Of a DNA stretch of 64,000 bases, positions 17,410-26,347 are shown one piece after another (positions within the stretch are counted from its first letter, which is position 1; every line of letters begins with the position of its first letter). The notes beneath the pieces are model-generated. The model was not told the origin of the DNA. It searched no databases and saw nothing but the letters and a program-made list of their open reading frames with translations. The stretch is from Mesorhizobium helmanticense (lineage in GTDB: Bacteria; Pseudomonadota; Alphaproteobacteria; Rhizobiales; Rhizobiaceae). The stretch covers positions 122,862 to 186,861 of the forward strand of contig NZ_PZJX01000040.1 in the NCBI RefSeq assembly GCF_003034915.1, given 5' to 3'. A program made the position numbers and the translations under genes.

Positions 17410-18837
17410 CTAACCCGCCGCGCCACTGCCCCACGGGCCATGGAAGGCGCCCTGCCCGTCGATGCGCTCGAAGCCGTGCGCGCCGAAGAAATCGCGCTGC
17501 GCCTGGATCAGGTTCGAAGTGCCCCGGCCCTGGCGATAGCTGTCGAAATAGGCAAGCGCCGAAGACAGTGCCGGCACGGGCGCGCCGGCCTCCGACGCGC
17601 CCGCCACGATGCGCCTGAGCGACGGATGCGCCTCCTGCATCATCGTGATGAAGGCCGGCGCCATCAACAGATTGGTCGAAGCGCTGCCGGCGCCAAGGGC
17701 TTCCGCCATCGTGTCCAGCATTTGCGAGCGGATGATGCAGCCGGCCCGCCAGATCTTGGCGATGGTCGGCATCGGCAGGTTCCAGTTGAATTCCTTCGAC
17801 GCGCCGCTCATCACCGCGAAGCCCTGCGCATAGGCCGCGATCTTGCCGGCGAACAGCGCCAGTTCGAGATCCCTGAGAAGCGCGTCCCTGTCGCCGGAGA
17901 TCTTTGTCACGCCGCCGCTGCCATAGGCCTTCTCGGCGGCCAGACGCTCATCCTTGATCGACGACAGCACGCGCGCCGCCACCGCCGCTTCGATCGCGGT
18001 GGCCGGTATGCCGAGCTGCTGCGCCTCGATGACCGACCATTTGCCGGTGCCTTTCTGGCCGGCGCGGTCGAGGATGATGTCGACCACCGGCTTGCCGGTC
18101 TTCGGATCGTCGGCGGCCAGCACCTTGGCGGTGATCTCGATCAGGTAGGAGTTGAGCCGGCCCTTGTTCCAGCCGGCAAACACCTCGCCGATCTCCTTCG
18201 GCCCCATGCCCAGGCCGTCGCGCAGGATGCCGTAGATCTCGGCGATCATCTGCATATCGGCATATTCGATGCCATTATGGATGGTCTTGACGAAATGGCC
18301 GGCGCCGTCGGTGCCGAGCCATGCCGCGCAAGGTTCATCCCTGAACTTGGCCGAAATCGCGGTCAGCACCTTTTCGACGCGCTTCCACGACTCCTCGGTG
18401 CCGCCGACCATGATCGAGGGGCCATGGCGCGCGCCTTCCTCACCGCCCGACACACCCATGCCGATGAAGGTCAGGCCCGAGCCGGAAAGTTCGGAGAAAC
18501 GCCGCATCGTATCGCGGAAATTGGCGTTGCCGGCATCGATGACGATGTCGTTGGCCGACAGCACGCCGCGCAGCGACGCGATCTGTTCGTCGACCGGCTT
18601 GCCGGCCAGCACCATGATGATGATCGGGCGCGGCGGCCGGATCGCGGCGGCGAGTTCCTCGAGGCTGTAGCAAGGCACGACCATGTCCTTCAGCCCGCCC
18701 GCATTTTCGACAAAGGCGTCGCTGCGCGCCCTGGTGCGGTTGAAGACGGCGATGCGGTGCCCATGCTCGGCGATGTTAAGCGCCAGGTTGGAGCCCATCG
18801 TGCCAAGGCCGATCAGGCCGATTTCGGCTTTTTCCAT
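17410..18837 (-). CDS. gnd: 6-phosphogluconate dehydrogenase (decarboxylating)
   Basis: A 475-residue pentose-phosphate-pathway enzyme that oxidatively decarboxylates 6-phosphogluconate to ribulose 5-phosphate with NADP. The N-terminal Rossmann motif is GLIGLGTMGSNLA; the substrate-binding signature GAGHFVKTIHNGIEYADMQ contains the catalytic Lys and Glu; the C-terminal tail QGRGTSNLIQAQRDFFGAHG is conserved. The length is normal for the family. The ATG at 18837 has AGGGAAGAA just upstream. It stands alone, with copper genes upstream and the small hypothetical gene downstream. Confidence 0.95.
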   Translation of the reverse strand: MEKAEIGLIGLGTMGSNLALNIAEHGHRIAVFNRTRARSDAFVENAGGLKDMVVPCYSLEELAAAIRPPRPIIIMVLAGKPVDEQIASLRGVLSANDIVIDAGNANFRDTMRRFSELSGSGLTFIGMGVSGGEEGARHGPSIMVGGTEESWKRVEKVLTAISAKFRDEPCAAWLGTDGAGHFVKTIHNGIEYADMQMIAEIYGILRDGLGMGPKEIGEVFAGWNKGRLNSYLIEITAKVLAADDPKTGKPVVDIILDRAGQKGTGKWSVIEAQQLGIPATAIEAAVAARVLSSIKDERLAAEKAYGSGGVTKISGDRDALLRDLELALFAGKIAAYAQGFAVMSGASKEFNWNLPMPTIAKIWRAGCIIRSQMLDTMAEALGAGSASTNLLMAPAFITMMQEAHPSLRRIVAGASEAGAPVPALSSALAYFDSYRQGRGTSNLIQAQRDFFGAHGFERIDGQGAFHGPWGSGAAG

Positions 18838-18955
18838 CGTTTCTTCCCTGCTTCCGGATTTTGTTGGGACCGCGTTTTGTGGCGATGATTGACGGGCCTT
18901 GGCGCCTACGTCAACCGCCTCGCCGAATTGTGTCACTGGCCGGCAAGATGTTCGA

Positions 18956-20593
18956 TCATTCTGCTCTGATATCGATCTGTGCCTCTATCTTCACCATCTC
19001 GAAGTCGGAGACGAGGATATCGAGCCGCGCCGTCCATCGGCCGGCAACCGGAATGACGAGGTCGTCGACGCGCCATGTGCCGTCGCCCGGCTTGGTCGCC
19101 GGACGCTTGATCGGTTCGATGCCGGAATCGGGCTTCGACAGCACCAGCGTCACTTGCCTGGCATCGAGTGGACCGAAATCGCCTGTCATGACGACGATCG
19201 AGGCTGAGACCGGCCCGGCATGGCCGGGCGTGATGCTGAGGTCGGCCATCGCTTTCGGCGTATGGATATGGATCGATGCCGGCTGTGCCGCGGCGATCGC
19301 CAGCGCGCGCGGCGGCGGCGTGAAGCGCCAGCCGGCGGCCACGCCGAAGATCGCCAGCACAATCAGCATTTCGACGCCGATCGAGCGGACCAGCCTCCTC
19401 TGGACTTCGGTCTCTCCCGCTTCAGCCGGAGCAGTGAGCTTCCAGCGGTTGGTCGCAGCGAGCGTGAACAGAAAGAACAGCAGCGCCAGTTTGACCAGCA
19501 ACAGCCGGCCATAGGCAGTCCCGAGCAGCGCTGCGGGCGCCTGCACCTGGATGACGGCCAGCGCGATGCCGGTAGCGGCGAGCACCGCAACGACGGGCAG
19601 GATCGCCTGGGAGAACCGGTGCAGGAATAGCCCCGCCTCGGCCGGCTGCCGCCTCACGGCAAGGCCGAGCGGCGCCAGCGCTCCCGCCCAGAAGGCAATG
19701 CCGACGCCGTGCAGAAACACCATCGGCCGCGTCAGCCATTGCGGCTCGGCGGCACTGGCATGCCCGCTGGCGGCGAGCGCGGCGCCGACACTCGCCAATC
19801 CGGCAAGGGCGAACAGCCTTGCGTCGGCACGCGGCCCGACCAGCGAGAAAAGCCCAAGCCCGAGCGCAATCAGGGCGATCAGCACCGTCCAGCCAAAGCT
19901 GGTGCCAAGTCCGGTCTGCCAGACAACCGGCTGTGACAGATGCGTAAGCGGCGCGCCGAGCGCGTCGAGCCCCTGGAAGCCGAGCGACAGAGGCGCCGCC
20001 ACCAGTCCGCACAGCATCGCGGCGATTGCGAAGCGTTGGCCGGAACGCCCGCCCTTTGCCAGCCAGGCAATGGCGAAGGCGCCGCCGACGCCGAGAAACA
20101 AGCCGATATAGAGCAGGACCCTGCCGGTCCAGATCGCCGACCGCAGCCCCCAGTCGACGGCTTCGGAGACGATGGGCGCCGCGCTCGGCGCGCCGATGGA
20201 AAACAGCACCGAACCGCCGACCGGATGGCCATCGGCGGAAATCACCCGCCAGCTCAGCACATGCGTGCCGGGCCCGAGCGTCCGCGGGTTGTCGATCTCG
20301 ACGGTCTGGTCGTTGAGGCGGAATGCGGTGAGCGGAAGTGGCGTACCGTCGGGCCGCACCAAAGTGAGCACCAGCGGTGAGACCGGCTCGCTGAAAGTCA
20401 GCGAAAACTGTGTCGGGCTTTGTCCCAGCACCATGCCGTCGGCCGGATCGGCCGTGACCAGCGCCGCATGGGCAAAGGCCTGATTTGGCGCGGCAATGAC
20501 GGCGAGCAGCATGATCGTGGCCAGACCAATAGCAAGCCAACCGGCGCGCTTGCCGAACCTGCAGGTCGTCCACTGGAAAGATGCCACGCTCAT
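18956..20593 (-). CDS. Copper resistance protein, CopC-CopD fusion
   Basis: A 545-residue membrane protein. After an N-terminal signal/anchor comes a periplasmic CopC domain beginning AHAALVTADPADG, whose first His and later HPVGG are candidate copper ligands. About eight membrane segments form the CopD part (from GLRSAIWTGRVLLYIGLFLG). The last about 110 residues (after SIHIHTPKAMADL) form an extra soluble beta domain resembling YtkA-like modules. The start is the ATG at 20593. It is the last gene of a four-gene minus-strand copper group and presumably moves copper across the inner membrane. Confidence 0.9.
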   Translation of the reverse strand: MSVASFQWTTCRFGKRAGWLAIGLATIMLLAVIAAPNQAFAHAALVTADPADGMVLGQSPTQFSLTFSEPVSPLVLTLVRPDGTPLPLTAFRLNDQTVEIDNPRTLGPGTHVLSWRVISADGHPVGGSVLFSIGAPSAAPIVSEAVDWGLRSAIWTGRVLLYIGLFLGVGGAFAIAWLAKGGRSGQRFAIAAMLCGLVAAPLSLGFQGLDALGAPLTHLSQPVVWQTGLGTSFGWTVLIALIALGLGLFSLVGPRADARLFALAGLASVGAALAASGHASAAEPQWLTRPMVFLHGVGIAFWAGALAPLGLAVRRQPAEAGLFLHRFSQAILPVVAVLAATGIALAVIQVQAPAALLGTAYGRLLLVKLALLFFLFTLAATNRWKLTAPAEAGETEVQRRLVRSIGVEMLIVLAIFGVAAGWRFTPPPRALAIAAAQPASIHIHTPKAMADLSITPGHAGPVSASIVVMTGDFGPLDARQVTLVLSKPDSGIEPIKRPATKPGDGTWRVDDLVIPVAGRWTARLDILVSDFEMVKIEAQIDIRAE

Positions 20594-20649
20594 GTCACTG
20601 CCACGCAAACGACGGCCCGCTCCCCCAACGGAGCGCGCCGCCAGAGAGA

Positions 20650-21165
20650 TCATTTCTTCGGCAAAAGCTTGATGCCGGGTGCCGGATATTCCAGCGCATC
20701 CTCGTCCTGCCCGGCCGCCGGAATCTCGATCCAGCGATCGGCCGCACCGTCGCATTCCTGCACCACCGGGAAGTAAAGCGTCTGGCCGGCCGGCAGGTCC
20801 GCCGCCAGTGTGCCGCGGAAGACGAACTCGTCGTAGAATTCGTCCGGCAGGCTGCCGCCGCTCCAGTCGACTTCCCTGACGCCCGATGTCACCGCCTCGC
20901 CATAGAGCTGGTAGGATTTCTCGTATTTGCCCTTCTTGACCTGCAGCGTCCAGCCGGGCTTCGGCATCGGTTTCACCGAAATGACCCCTTCCGGTATCTG
21001 CACGCGCACAGCGGTCGTCGCCTTGCCCTCGCAGCCATGCGGCACGCGCAAGATTGCCTTGTAGGTCGAACCGACAGCCGCTTCCTGGGTTTCGAGCGTG
21101 ATGTGGGCGAAAGCCGTGCCCGTCCCGAGAGCCAGCGCGCAGCCCGACAAAAGATATTTATTCAT
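20650..21165 (-). CDS. YcnI-family copper-associated periplasmic protein (DUF1775)
   Basis: A 171-residue exported protein with signal peptide MNKYLLSGCALALGTGTAFA and mature N terminus HITLETQEAAVG. The N-terminal His and a conserved Trp (PKPGWTL) are the expected copper-site residues of YcnI domains, which bind Cu(II). C-terminal membrane anchoring, seen in some homologues, is missing. It lies 57 nt upstream of copCD and 34 nt downstream of the PCuAC gene. AGAGGGA precedes the ATG at 21165. Confidence 0.88.
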   Translation of the reverse strand: MNKYLLSGCALALGTGTAFAHITLETQEAAVGSTYKAILRVPHGCEGKATTAVRVQIPEGVISVKPMPKPGWTLQVKKGKYEKSYQLYGEAVTSGVREVDWSGGSLPDEFYDEFVFRGTLAADLPAGQTLYFPVVQECDGAADRWIEIPAAGQDEDALEYPAPGIKLLPKK

Positions 21166-21199
21166 GATGGTCCCTCTGATCTTCAATTTTGCGGCCGGC

Positions 21200-21754
21200 T
21201 CAATTGGCGTGGTCGTCCATGCCGCCCGTTCCGCCGATGCCTTCGACGGCGAATTCGACGGTGACCGTGCCGGACTTCTCGAAGGTCAGCGTGGCGGAAA
21301 ACTCTTCGCCTTGCTTGGGCTGCTGCTTCAGGCCGATGAACATCAGATGATAGCCGCCGGGCTTGAGCGCGACCTTGCCGCCGGCCGGGATTTCGAGGCC
21401 ACCGTTGACCGGCCGCATGGTCATGACGCCATCCTTGACGCCCATTTCGTGCAATTCGGTCTTGTCCGAAATGTCGGAAGAGATCGACAGCAGCCGGTCC
21501 GCCGAACTGCCTGTGTTGGTGACGGTGAGATAACCGCCGGCGACCTTGGCGCCGGCAGGCGTCGCTCGCGACCAGGGATGTTCGATTTCGAGATCGCCGA
21601 GCTTGAACTCATGCGCGAAGGACGACTGGGCGCCAGCGACCAAAAGAACAAGCGTGACGACAATGATGCCGAGGCGTTGCCCGGCACGGCGCAGGAGGGA
21701 GGCTCTGTGGCCGGGTGCGCGCGCATGCGCGGCGGCGCGGAAGAAGCAGGACAT
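21200..21754 (-). CDS. Periplasmic copper chaperone PCuAC
   Basis: A 184-residue periplasmic Cu(I) chaperone of the PCuAC (DUF461) family. Motif residues are in place: LHEMGVKDGVMTMRPV with His and Met, then GGYHLMFIGL with the second His-x-Met pair. PCuAC proteins deliver copper to cytochrome oxidase CuA and other sites. The N-terminal about 47 residues contain an unusually long basic region before the hydrophobic signal segment, so the true start may be further in; the ATG at 21754 has GGAG 5 nt upstream. Confidence 0.9.
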   Translation of the reverse strand: MSCFFRAAAHARAPGHRASLLRRAGQRLGIIVVTLVLLVAGAQSSFAHEFKLGDLEIEHPWSRATPAGAKVAGGYLTVTNTGSSADRLLSISSDISDKTELHEMGVKDGVMTMRPVNGGLEIPAGGKVALKPGGYHLMFIGLKQQPKQGEEFSATLTFEKSGTVTVEFAVEGIGGTGGMDDHAN

Positions 21755-21852
21755 GATGGCTCCATGGATATGGTATCGCGCCGTTGGCCGGCCGCGAATG
21801 ATTTCAGCTTTGGACGGGTGCGCCCGCGAAAGGTTCCGCGAGCCATGCTGGC

Positions 21853-22233
21853 TTACACGACAGGCGGCGCGCGCGGATTCGATGGAGAGCGGGCGCGGGC
21901 GAAGTCGAGATGCCTGAACGCCGGCAACACGAAGGCGACGGCTTCGAAAACGAGGCTGCGGGCCAGCGCGGCGGCATCGGGCGGCGGTGCATGAGCTGCC
22001 GAAACCATGCTGCAGCCAAGCATGCAGCAGGCCGGCATGTGTTGCCGGTGCGGATCGCCGCCGGGAAGCTCCGCCGCGCCGTCATGGGTGCAGATGACAT
22101 TGCCGAAGGCATCGAGCTGCGAAGCGGCCGGGCTCAAGCCGAAGGCGAATGCGCCAAGCGCCGACTGGAGCACGAGCAGATAAGCCGCGACCAGCGCGGC
22201 CGGCATGCTCCATCGTCTCCGCCGGATGTTCAA
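21853..22233 (-). CDS. DUF2946-family membrane-associated protein
   Basis: A 126-residue protein with a basic N-terminal region, one hydrophobic span (AALVAAYLLVLQSALGAFAF) and the Cys-rich cluster ICTHDGA and ACCMLGCSM typical of DUF2946, a family repeatedly found with copper genes. A TTG start at 22233 is chosen because AGAGG lies 7 nt upstream and the resulting MNIRRRRWS forms a normal positively charged leader; the ATG at 22206 is the alternative. It is the first gene of the copper group. The Cys/Met/His cluster suggests metal binding, which is unproven. Confidence 0.75.
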   Translation of the reverse strand: MNIRRRRWSMPAALVAAYLLVLQSALGAFAFGLSPAASQLDAFGNVICTHDGAAELPGGDPHRQHMPACCMLGCSMVSAAHAPPPDAAALARSLVFEAVAFVLPAFRHLDFARARSPSNPRAPPVV

Positions 22234-22300
22234 AGCCCTGCCTCTTCACGCAGCAACGTCAGCTACCTAGCACGGGGCAGGCACGCCGAAAATCGTGAAA

Positions 22301-23203
22301 TCAGTGCTGCGGCAACGCGGCACGATCGGGGATGGAGGTCAAAAGCGTGTGGCGCGCGGATTTCAGGTGCTTGCGGCAGGCCGCGTCGACCTTGCCGAGA
22401 TCGCGCGACTTGAGCGCGGCTATGTAGGCCAGGTGTTCGGCGACCGCCACTTCGTTGCGCTCGCGTTCCTGCGCCTTGTTCCACTGGTAATGGTAGTGGA
22501 AGATCATGGCGATCACGTCATAGAAATCGACGATGAAGCGGTTGTGCGAGGCGCGGTGGATCAGCCGGTGGAACCGTTCGTCGAGCTCCGAGAATGCGTT
22601 GAAGCGCGTGGCGATCTCGCGCGCCAGGACGCGATGCTCTTCCTCCAGCAGGTCGAGATCGGCCCATACCGGACTGTCCTGCGGCAGCGCGGCAAAGGCG
22701 GCGGCCGAGCGCAGTTCGAATATCTCGCGGATTTCGGTCAGTTCCAGCGCGAAGGCGCGGGTGAAGCCCTTCAGCACCCAGTGGCTGTTGCGGCGCTTCT
22801 CGATCAGCCCGAAGCGGGAAAAGCGGATCAGGAATTCGCGCACGCTGGTCGTGCCGACGCCGATCTCTCGCGCCAGCTCAAGCTCGTTGATCTGCATTCC
22901 GGCCTCGGCGCCGCCCGCGAGCAGCCGCCGCATGAAGGAGCGCTCGATGATCTGCGACAGCGTGTCGGTCTCTTCCTCGGGGAAAAAATCATCCGGCCGC
23001 GGCGCGCGCAACACCGTCTTGCTGCGCTTGTTCCAGGCGATCAGTCCCGTCTCTTCCATCCGCGCAAGGATGGTGCGGATCGTCGTGCGGCTGACGCCGA
23101 GCAGCGTGCCGAGCTCCGGTTCCGACGGCAGGCTCTTCGTTTCGTCGAGCAGCCTGAGACCGCGATTGTAGGCGTCCTTGTAGACGTTGTTGCTCTTCGA
23201 CAT
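22301..23203 (-). CDS. GntR/FCD regulator with two helix-turn-helix segments
   Basis: A 300-residue regulator. A first GntR-like winged helix (residues 24-58: SLPSEPELGTLLGVSRTTIR) is followed by a second HTH-like segment (about 104-145: INELELAREIGVGTTSVREF) and an FCD ligand-binding domain (about 150-290) with the expected Asp/His-rich helices. Standard FadR-type regulators have one HTH and are about 230-250 residues long. The ATG at 23203 follows GCAGGGG. It is divergent from the uxaA gene and is the natural candidate regulator of the sugar-acid genes to its right. Confidence 0.85.
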   Translation of the reverse strand: MSKSNNVYKDAYNRGLRLLDETKSLPSEPELGTLLGVSRTTIRTILARMEETGLIAWNKRSKTVLRAPRPDDFFPEEETDTLSQIIERSFMRRLLAGGAEAGMQINELELAREIGVGTTSVREFLIRFSRFGLIEKRRNSHWVLKGFTRAFALELTEIREIFELRSAAAFAALPQDSPVWADLDLLEEEHRVLAREIATRFNAFSELDERFHRLIHRASHNRFIVDFYDVIAMIFHYHYQWNKAQERERNEVAVAEHLAYIAALKSRDLGKVDAACRKHLKSARHTLLTSIPDRAALPQH

Positions 23204-23376
23204 CCCCTGCCCCGTTGCGCGCCGACGCTTGCAGCGGCTGGCTTGAAGCGCGATATGACAGATGTTCCTAGCGTATGCCCCCGAAAAGCGGAATCGCTTT
23301 CCAAAAGGGATGCGCGGCTCCGATGCCGGAGCGCCCTGCAAGACCCAAGACGCCCGGCGCATCCATGAAAAAACGA

Positions 23377-23405
23377 TTGACGCAAAAATGTTTTTTCACG
23401 ATAAA
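23377..23405 (+). promoter_or_regulatory. Sigma-70-like promoter and shared element before uxaA
   Basis: TTGACG (23377-23382) and GATAAA (23400-23405) are separated by 17 bp, a good vegetative promoter spacing, about 70 nt before the GTG start. The stretch AAATGTTTTTTCACGATAAA (23386-23405) recurs at 25241-25260 upstream of the transporter genes with 17 of 20 bases identical, so it probably also contains a common regulator site. Confidence 0.6.
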
Positions 23406-23473
23406 AGACATTATATGTTAAGCAGCGCGTGTCAATCCGCGCCCATCCCAGGACCATACCCAGGAAACCGCCC

Positions 23474-24979
23474 GTGAACGCCGCAAACAGCATTCTTCTG
23501 TCTCCCGCCGACAATGTCGCGGTCGCCAATGGCCGTATCGAGATCGGTACGCCATTGCCGGGCGGGGCCGTCGCCGCCGCGCTGATCGAGCCCGGCCACA
23601 AAGTGGCGATCAAGCCCATCGCGGCCGGCGAGGCCGTGGTGAAATACGCCCAGGCGATCGGCCGCGCCACTGAAGCCATCGCACCCGGCGAGCATGTCCA
23701 CTCGCACAATCTGGTTTTCGAGTCCGGGCGGCTGCCGGTGGTGCCGCCGAGCGAGGCCGAGCATGCGACGGAGGCCGATCGCGCCCGCACCTTCATGGGC
23801 TACCGCCGCGCCGACGGCCGCGCCGGCACCCGCAATTTCATCGGCATCCTCGCCAGCGTCAACTGCTCGGCCACCGTCTGCCACTCCATCGCCGATCAGG
23901 CCAACCGCGAGCTGCTGCCGAAATATCCGGGGATCGACGGCTTCGTCCCGATCGTCCATGGCCAGGGCTGCGGCATGAGTGCCACCGGCGACGGCATGAT
24001 GGTGCTGCACCGCACGCTGGCCGGTTATGCCCGGCATCCGAATTTCGGTGGCGTGTTGATGGTGGGCCTGGGCTGCGAGGTCAACCAGCTCACCCTTTAC
24101 GGCCAGAAGGGCGTCGCAGCCGGCAAACGTCATTTCAACATCCAGGAGGCTGGCGGCTCGCGCAAATCGGTCGAGAAGGCGATGGGCGTGCTGGCCGAGA
24201 TCTGCGAGGAAGTCGGCCAGTTGAAGCGTGAGCCGATCCCGGTCAGCGAGATCGTCGTCGGCCTGCAATGCGGCGGCTCCGACGGCATGTCGGGCATAAC
24301 AGCCAATCCGGCGCTGGGCGCCGCTGTCGACATCCTCGCCGACGTCGGCGGCATCGGCATCCTCTCCGAGACCACGGAGATCTACGGCGCCGAGCACCTG
24401 CTCGCCTATCGCGCCGCGACTCCGGAGATCGCGGCCAAGCTCGACGGCTATATCAAATGGTGGGAAGACCATGTCGCCAAGCACGGCGCCTCGATCGACA
24501 ACAATCCCTCGCCCGGCAACAAGCGCGGCGGCCTGACCACCATCCTGGAAAAGTCGCTGGGCGCGGTGGCCAAGGGTGGCCAGACGCCGCTCAACGGCGT
24601 TTTCGGCTATGCGGAGAAGGTCAGCGGGCACGGCTTGGTGTTCATGGATACGCCCGGCTACGACCCGGTCTCGGCCACCGGTCAGGTGGCGGGCGGCGCC
24701 AATGTCATCGTCTTCACCACCGGGCGCGGCTCCTGCTTCGGCTGCCGGCCGACGCCGTCGATCAAGGTCGCCACCAACTCGACCATGTACCACCAGATGG
24801 AAGAAGATATGGATGTCAATTGCGGCGTCATCGCCTCGGGCGAGAAGACCATCGCCGGCATGGGACGCGAGATCTTCGAGATGATCGTCGAGACCGCTTC
24901 GGGCCGCAAGACCAAGAGCGAACAGTTCGGCTACGGCGACAATGAATTCGTGCCCTGGCATCTCGGAGCGACCCTCTGA
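23474..24979 (+). CDS. UxaA-family dehydratase (altronate/galactarate dehydratase-like)
   Basis: A 501-residue dehydratase. An N-terminal SAF domain (about residues 15-80, HKVAIKPIAAGEAVVKYAQ) precedes the large catalytic GD/AH domain starting GYRRADGRAGTRNFIGI. Conserved Cys-containing segments (GQGCGMSATGDG, GLGCEVNQ, GSCFGCRPTPS) are probable iron ligands. Family members dehydrate D-altronate or D-galactarate. The GTG at 23474 gives a normal SAF start; 15 upstream in-frame codons are less convincing. Its likely product is a 2-keto-3-deoxy acid. The downstream importer and dehydrogenase suggest an aldonate pathway. Confidence 0.9.
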   Translation: MNAANSILLSPADNVAVANGRIEIGTPLPGGAVAAALIEPGHKVAIKPIAAGEAVVKYAQAIGRATEAIAPGEHVHSHNLVFESGRLPVVPPSEAEHATEADRARTFMGYRRADGRAGTRNFIGILASVNCSATVCHSIADQANRELLPKYPGIDGFVPIVHGQGCGMSATGDGMMVLHRTLAGYARHPNFGGVLMVGLGCEVNQLTLYGQKGVAAGKRHFNIQEAGGSRKSVEKAMGVLAEICEEVGQLKREPIPVSEIVVGLQCGGSDGMSGITANPALGAAVDILADVGGIGILSETTEIYGAEHLLAYRAATPEIAAKLDGYIKWWEDHVAKHGASIDNNPSPGNKRGGLTTILEKSLGAVAKGGQTPLNGVFGYAEKVSGHGLVFMDTPGYDPVSATGQVAGGANVIVFTTGRGSCFGCRPTPSIKVATNSTMYHQMEEDMDVNCGVIASGEKTIAGMGREIFEMIVETASGRKTKSEQFGYGDNEFVPWHLGATL

Positions 24980-25333
24980 TGCATGTCGCATGATTCCCAT
25001 CCGGCGCCACGCGCTCTGAACCAGAACCGCCCTGAGCAGTCGACAAGCGCCGAACGCCTGCGACCCCAACAAAGAATGAACATTCCATATTTACACAAAG
25101 ATGGAATTGGTATTCCATATCGGTCGGGAGGATCGAGAACAGTTGAATGGCGACGGGCAGTCTCTTTCCTGCCGGGCCATACGGAAACGTTACGAAACAT
25201 CGCTTGCGTCGGCCGGACCGATGCAATATCAAAATGCGGTAAATGTTTTTTATTGATAAAGTTCTGTTTGGGCCGCGCCTATCCGAATGGGGCTTCCGTA
25301 ACGTTCACCGGGCGACTTAGGGAGGAATCCTAA
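24980..25333 (+). promoter_or_regulatory. Regulatory region before the Rbs-type transporter
   Basis: This 354-nt region has no gene but several ordered motifs. ATTCCATAT occurs at 25082-25090 and again at 25112-25120, with ATGGAAT (25101-25107) between, forming dyads. ACGGAAACGTTACGAA (25181-25196) and TCCGTAACGTTCACCG (25295-25310) each have the AACGTT core typical of LacI operators, with centres 114 bp apart. AAATGTTTTTTATTGATAAA (25241-25260) matches the uxaA promoter element. GGAGGA at 25321-25326 is the ribosome binding site of the binding-protein gene. Confidence 0.55.
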
Positions 25334-26329
25334 ATGAAATTCGTGACCAGCATTCTCAACCGCCGCGCCTTCGTGGCGCTTGCAGCCGCCTCGATGCTTG
25401 CCGGCGTGGTGCATTCGGCACCGGCTTCGGCGGCGGACGTGACCATTCCGATCATCGTCAAGGACACCACCTCTTTCTACTGGCAGATCGTTCTGGCCGG
25501 CGCCCGCAAGGCCGGCAAGGACCTCGGTGTCAACGTGCCGGAACTTGGCGCCCAGGCCGAGACCGACGTCAACGGCCAGATCTCGATCCTCGAAAACGCC
25601 GTCGCCGGCAACCCGGCCGCCGTCGTCATCGCACCGACCGAAGCCAAAGCCCTCGGCAAGCCGATCGACGAGGCCGCCACCAAGGTCAAGATCATCGGCA
25701 TCGACTCCGGCGCCGACTCCAAGGCCTTCACCTCGTTCCTGACCACCGACAACATCCAGGGCGGCCGCGTCGCCGCTGACGGACTGGCGGCGGCGATCGG
25801 CGAGGCCAATGGCGGCAAGGTCGAGGGCGATGTTGCCCTGATCACCGCACTTCCGGGCGCCGGCTCGCTCGAACAGCGCGCCCAGGGCTTCAAGGAACAG
25901 CTCGCCGCCAAATATCCCGGCCTGAAGCTTGTCGCCGACAAATATGCCGACGGCCAGGCAACGACCGGCCTCAACATCGCGACCGACCTGATCACCGCCA
26001 ACCCCAACCTCAAGGGCATCTTCGCCTCCAACCTGATCATGGCGCAGGGCGTCGGTCAGGCGATCGCCGAGAACAATCTTGCCGGCAAGGTCGGGCTCGT
26101 CGGTTTCGACAGCGACGAGAAGCTGATCAAGTTCCTCAATGACGGCGTCATTTCGGCGCTCGTCGTGCAGGATCCGTACCGGATGGGCTACGACGGCATC
26201 AAGACGGCGCTTGCCGCCTCGAAGGGCGAGAAGGTCGAAGCCAATGTCGACACCGGCGCCAATCTGGTGACCAAGGCCAACATGAAAGAGCCGAAGATCG
26301 ACGCGCTGCTCAACCCGAAGCTCGACTGA
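25334..26329 (+). CDS. Periplasmic sugar-binding protein, RbsB type
   Basis: A 331-residue solute-binding protein of the ribose/galactose class. The signal peptide ends near APASAADV. The mature protein starts VTIPIIVKDTTSFYWQIVLAGA, with the characteristic binding-site segments PTEAKALGKPIDEA and VGFDSDEKLIKFL. It delivers a monosaccharide or related polyol/acid to the RbsA/RbsC-type proteins encoded next. The ATG at 25334 has GGAGGA 7 nt upstream. The ligand is unknown; the flanking dehydratase and dehydrogenase suggest a hexonate-related compound. Confidence 0.92.
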   Translation: MKFVTSILNRRAFVALAAASMLAGVVHSAPASAADVTIPIIVKDTTSFYWQIVLAGARKAGKDLGVNVPELGAQAETDVNGQISILENAVAGNPAAVVIAPTEAKALGKPIDEAATKVKIIGIDSGADSKAFTSFLTTDNIQGGRVAADGLAAAIGEANGGKVEGDVALITALPGAGSLEQRAQGFKEQLAAKYPGLKLVADKYADGQATTGLNIATDLITANPNLKGIFASNLIMAQGVGQAIAENNLAGKVGLVGFDSDEKLIKFLNDGVISALVVQDPYRMGYDGIKTALAASKGEKVEANVDTGANLVTKANMKEPKIDALLNPKLD

Positions 26330-26347
26330 GCATTGCACAGGCGCACT

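Noticed and set aside
23432..25072. A 546-codon minus-strand open frame opposite uxaA
   Set aside because: It mirrors the dehydratase gene exactly and shows no domain; the plus-strand gene has intact catalytic segments.
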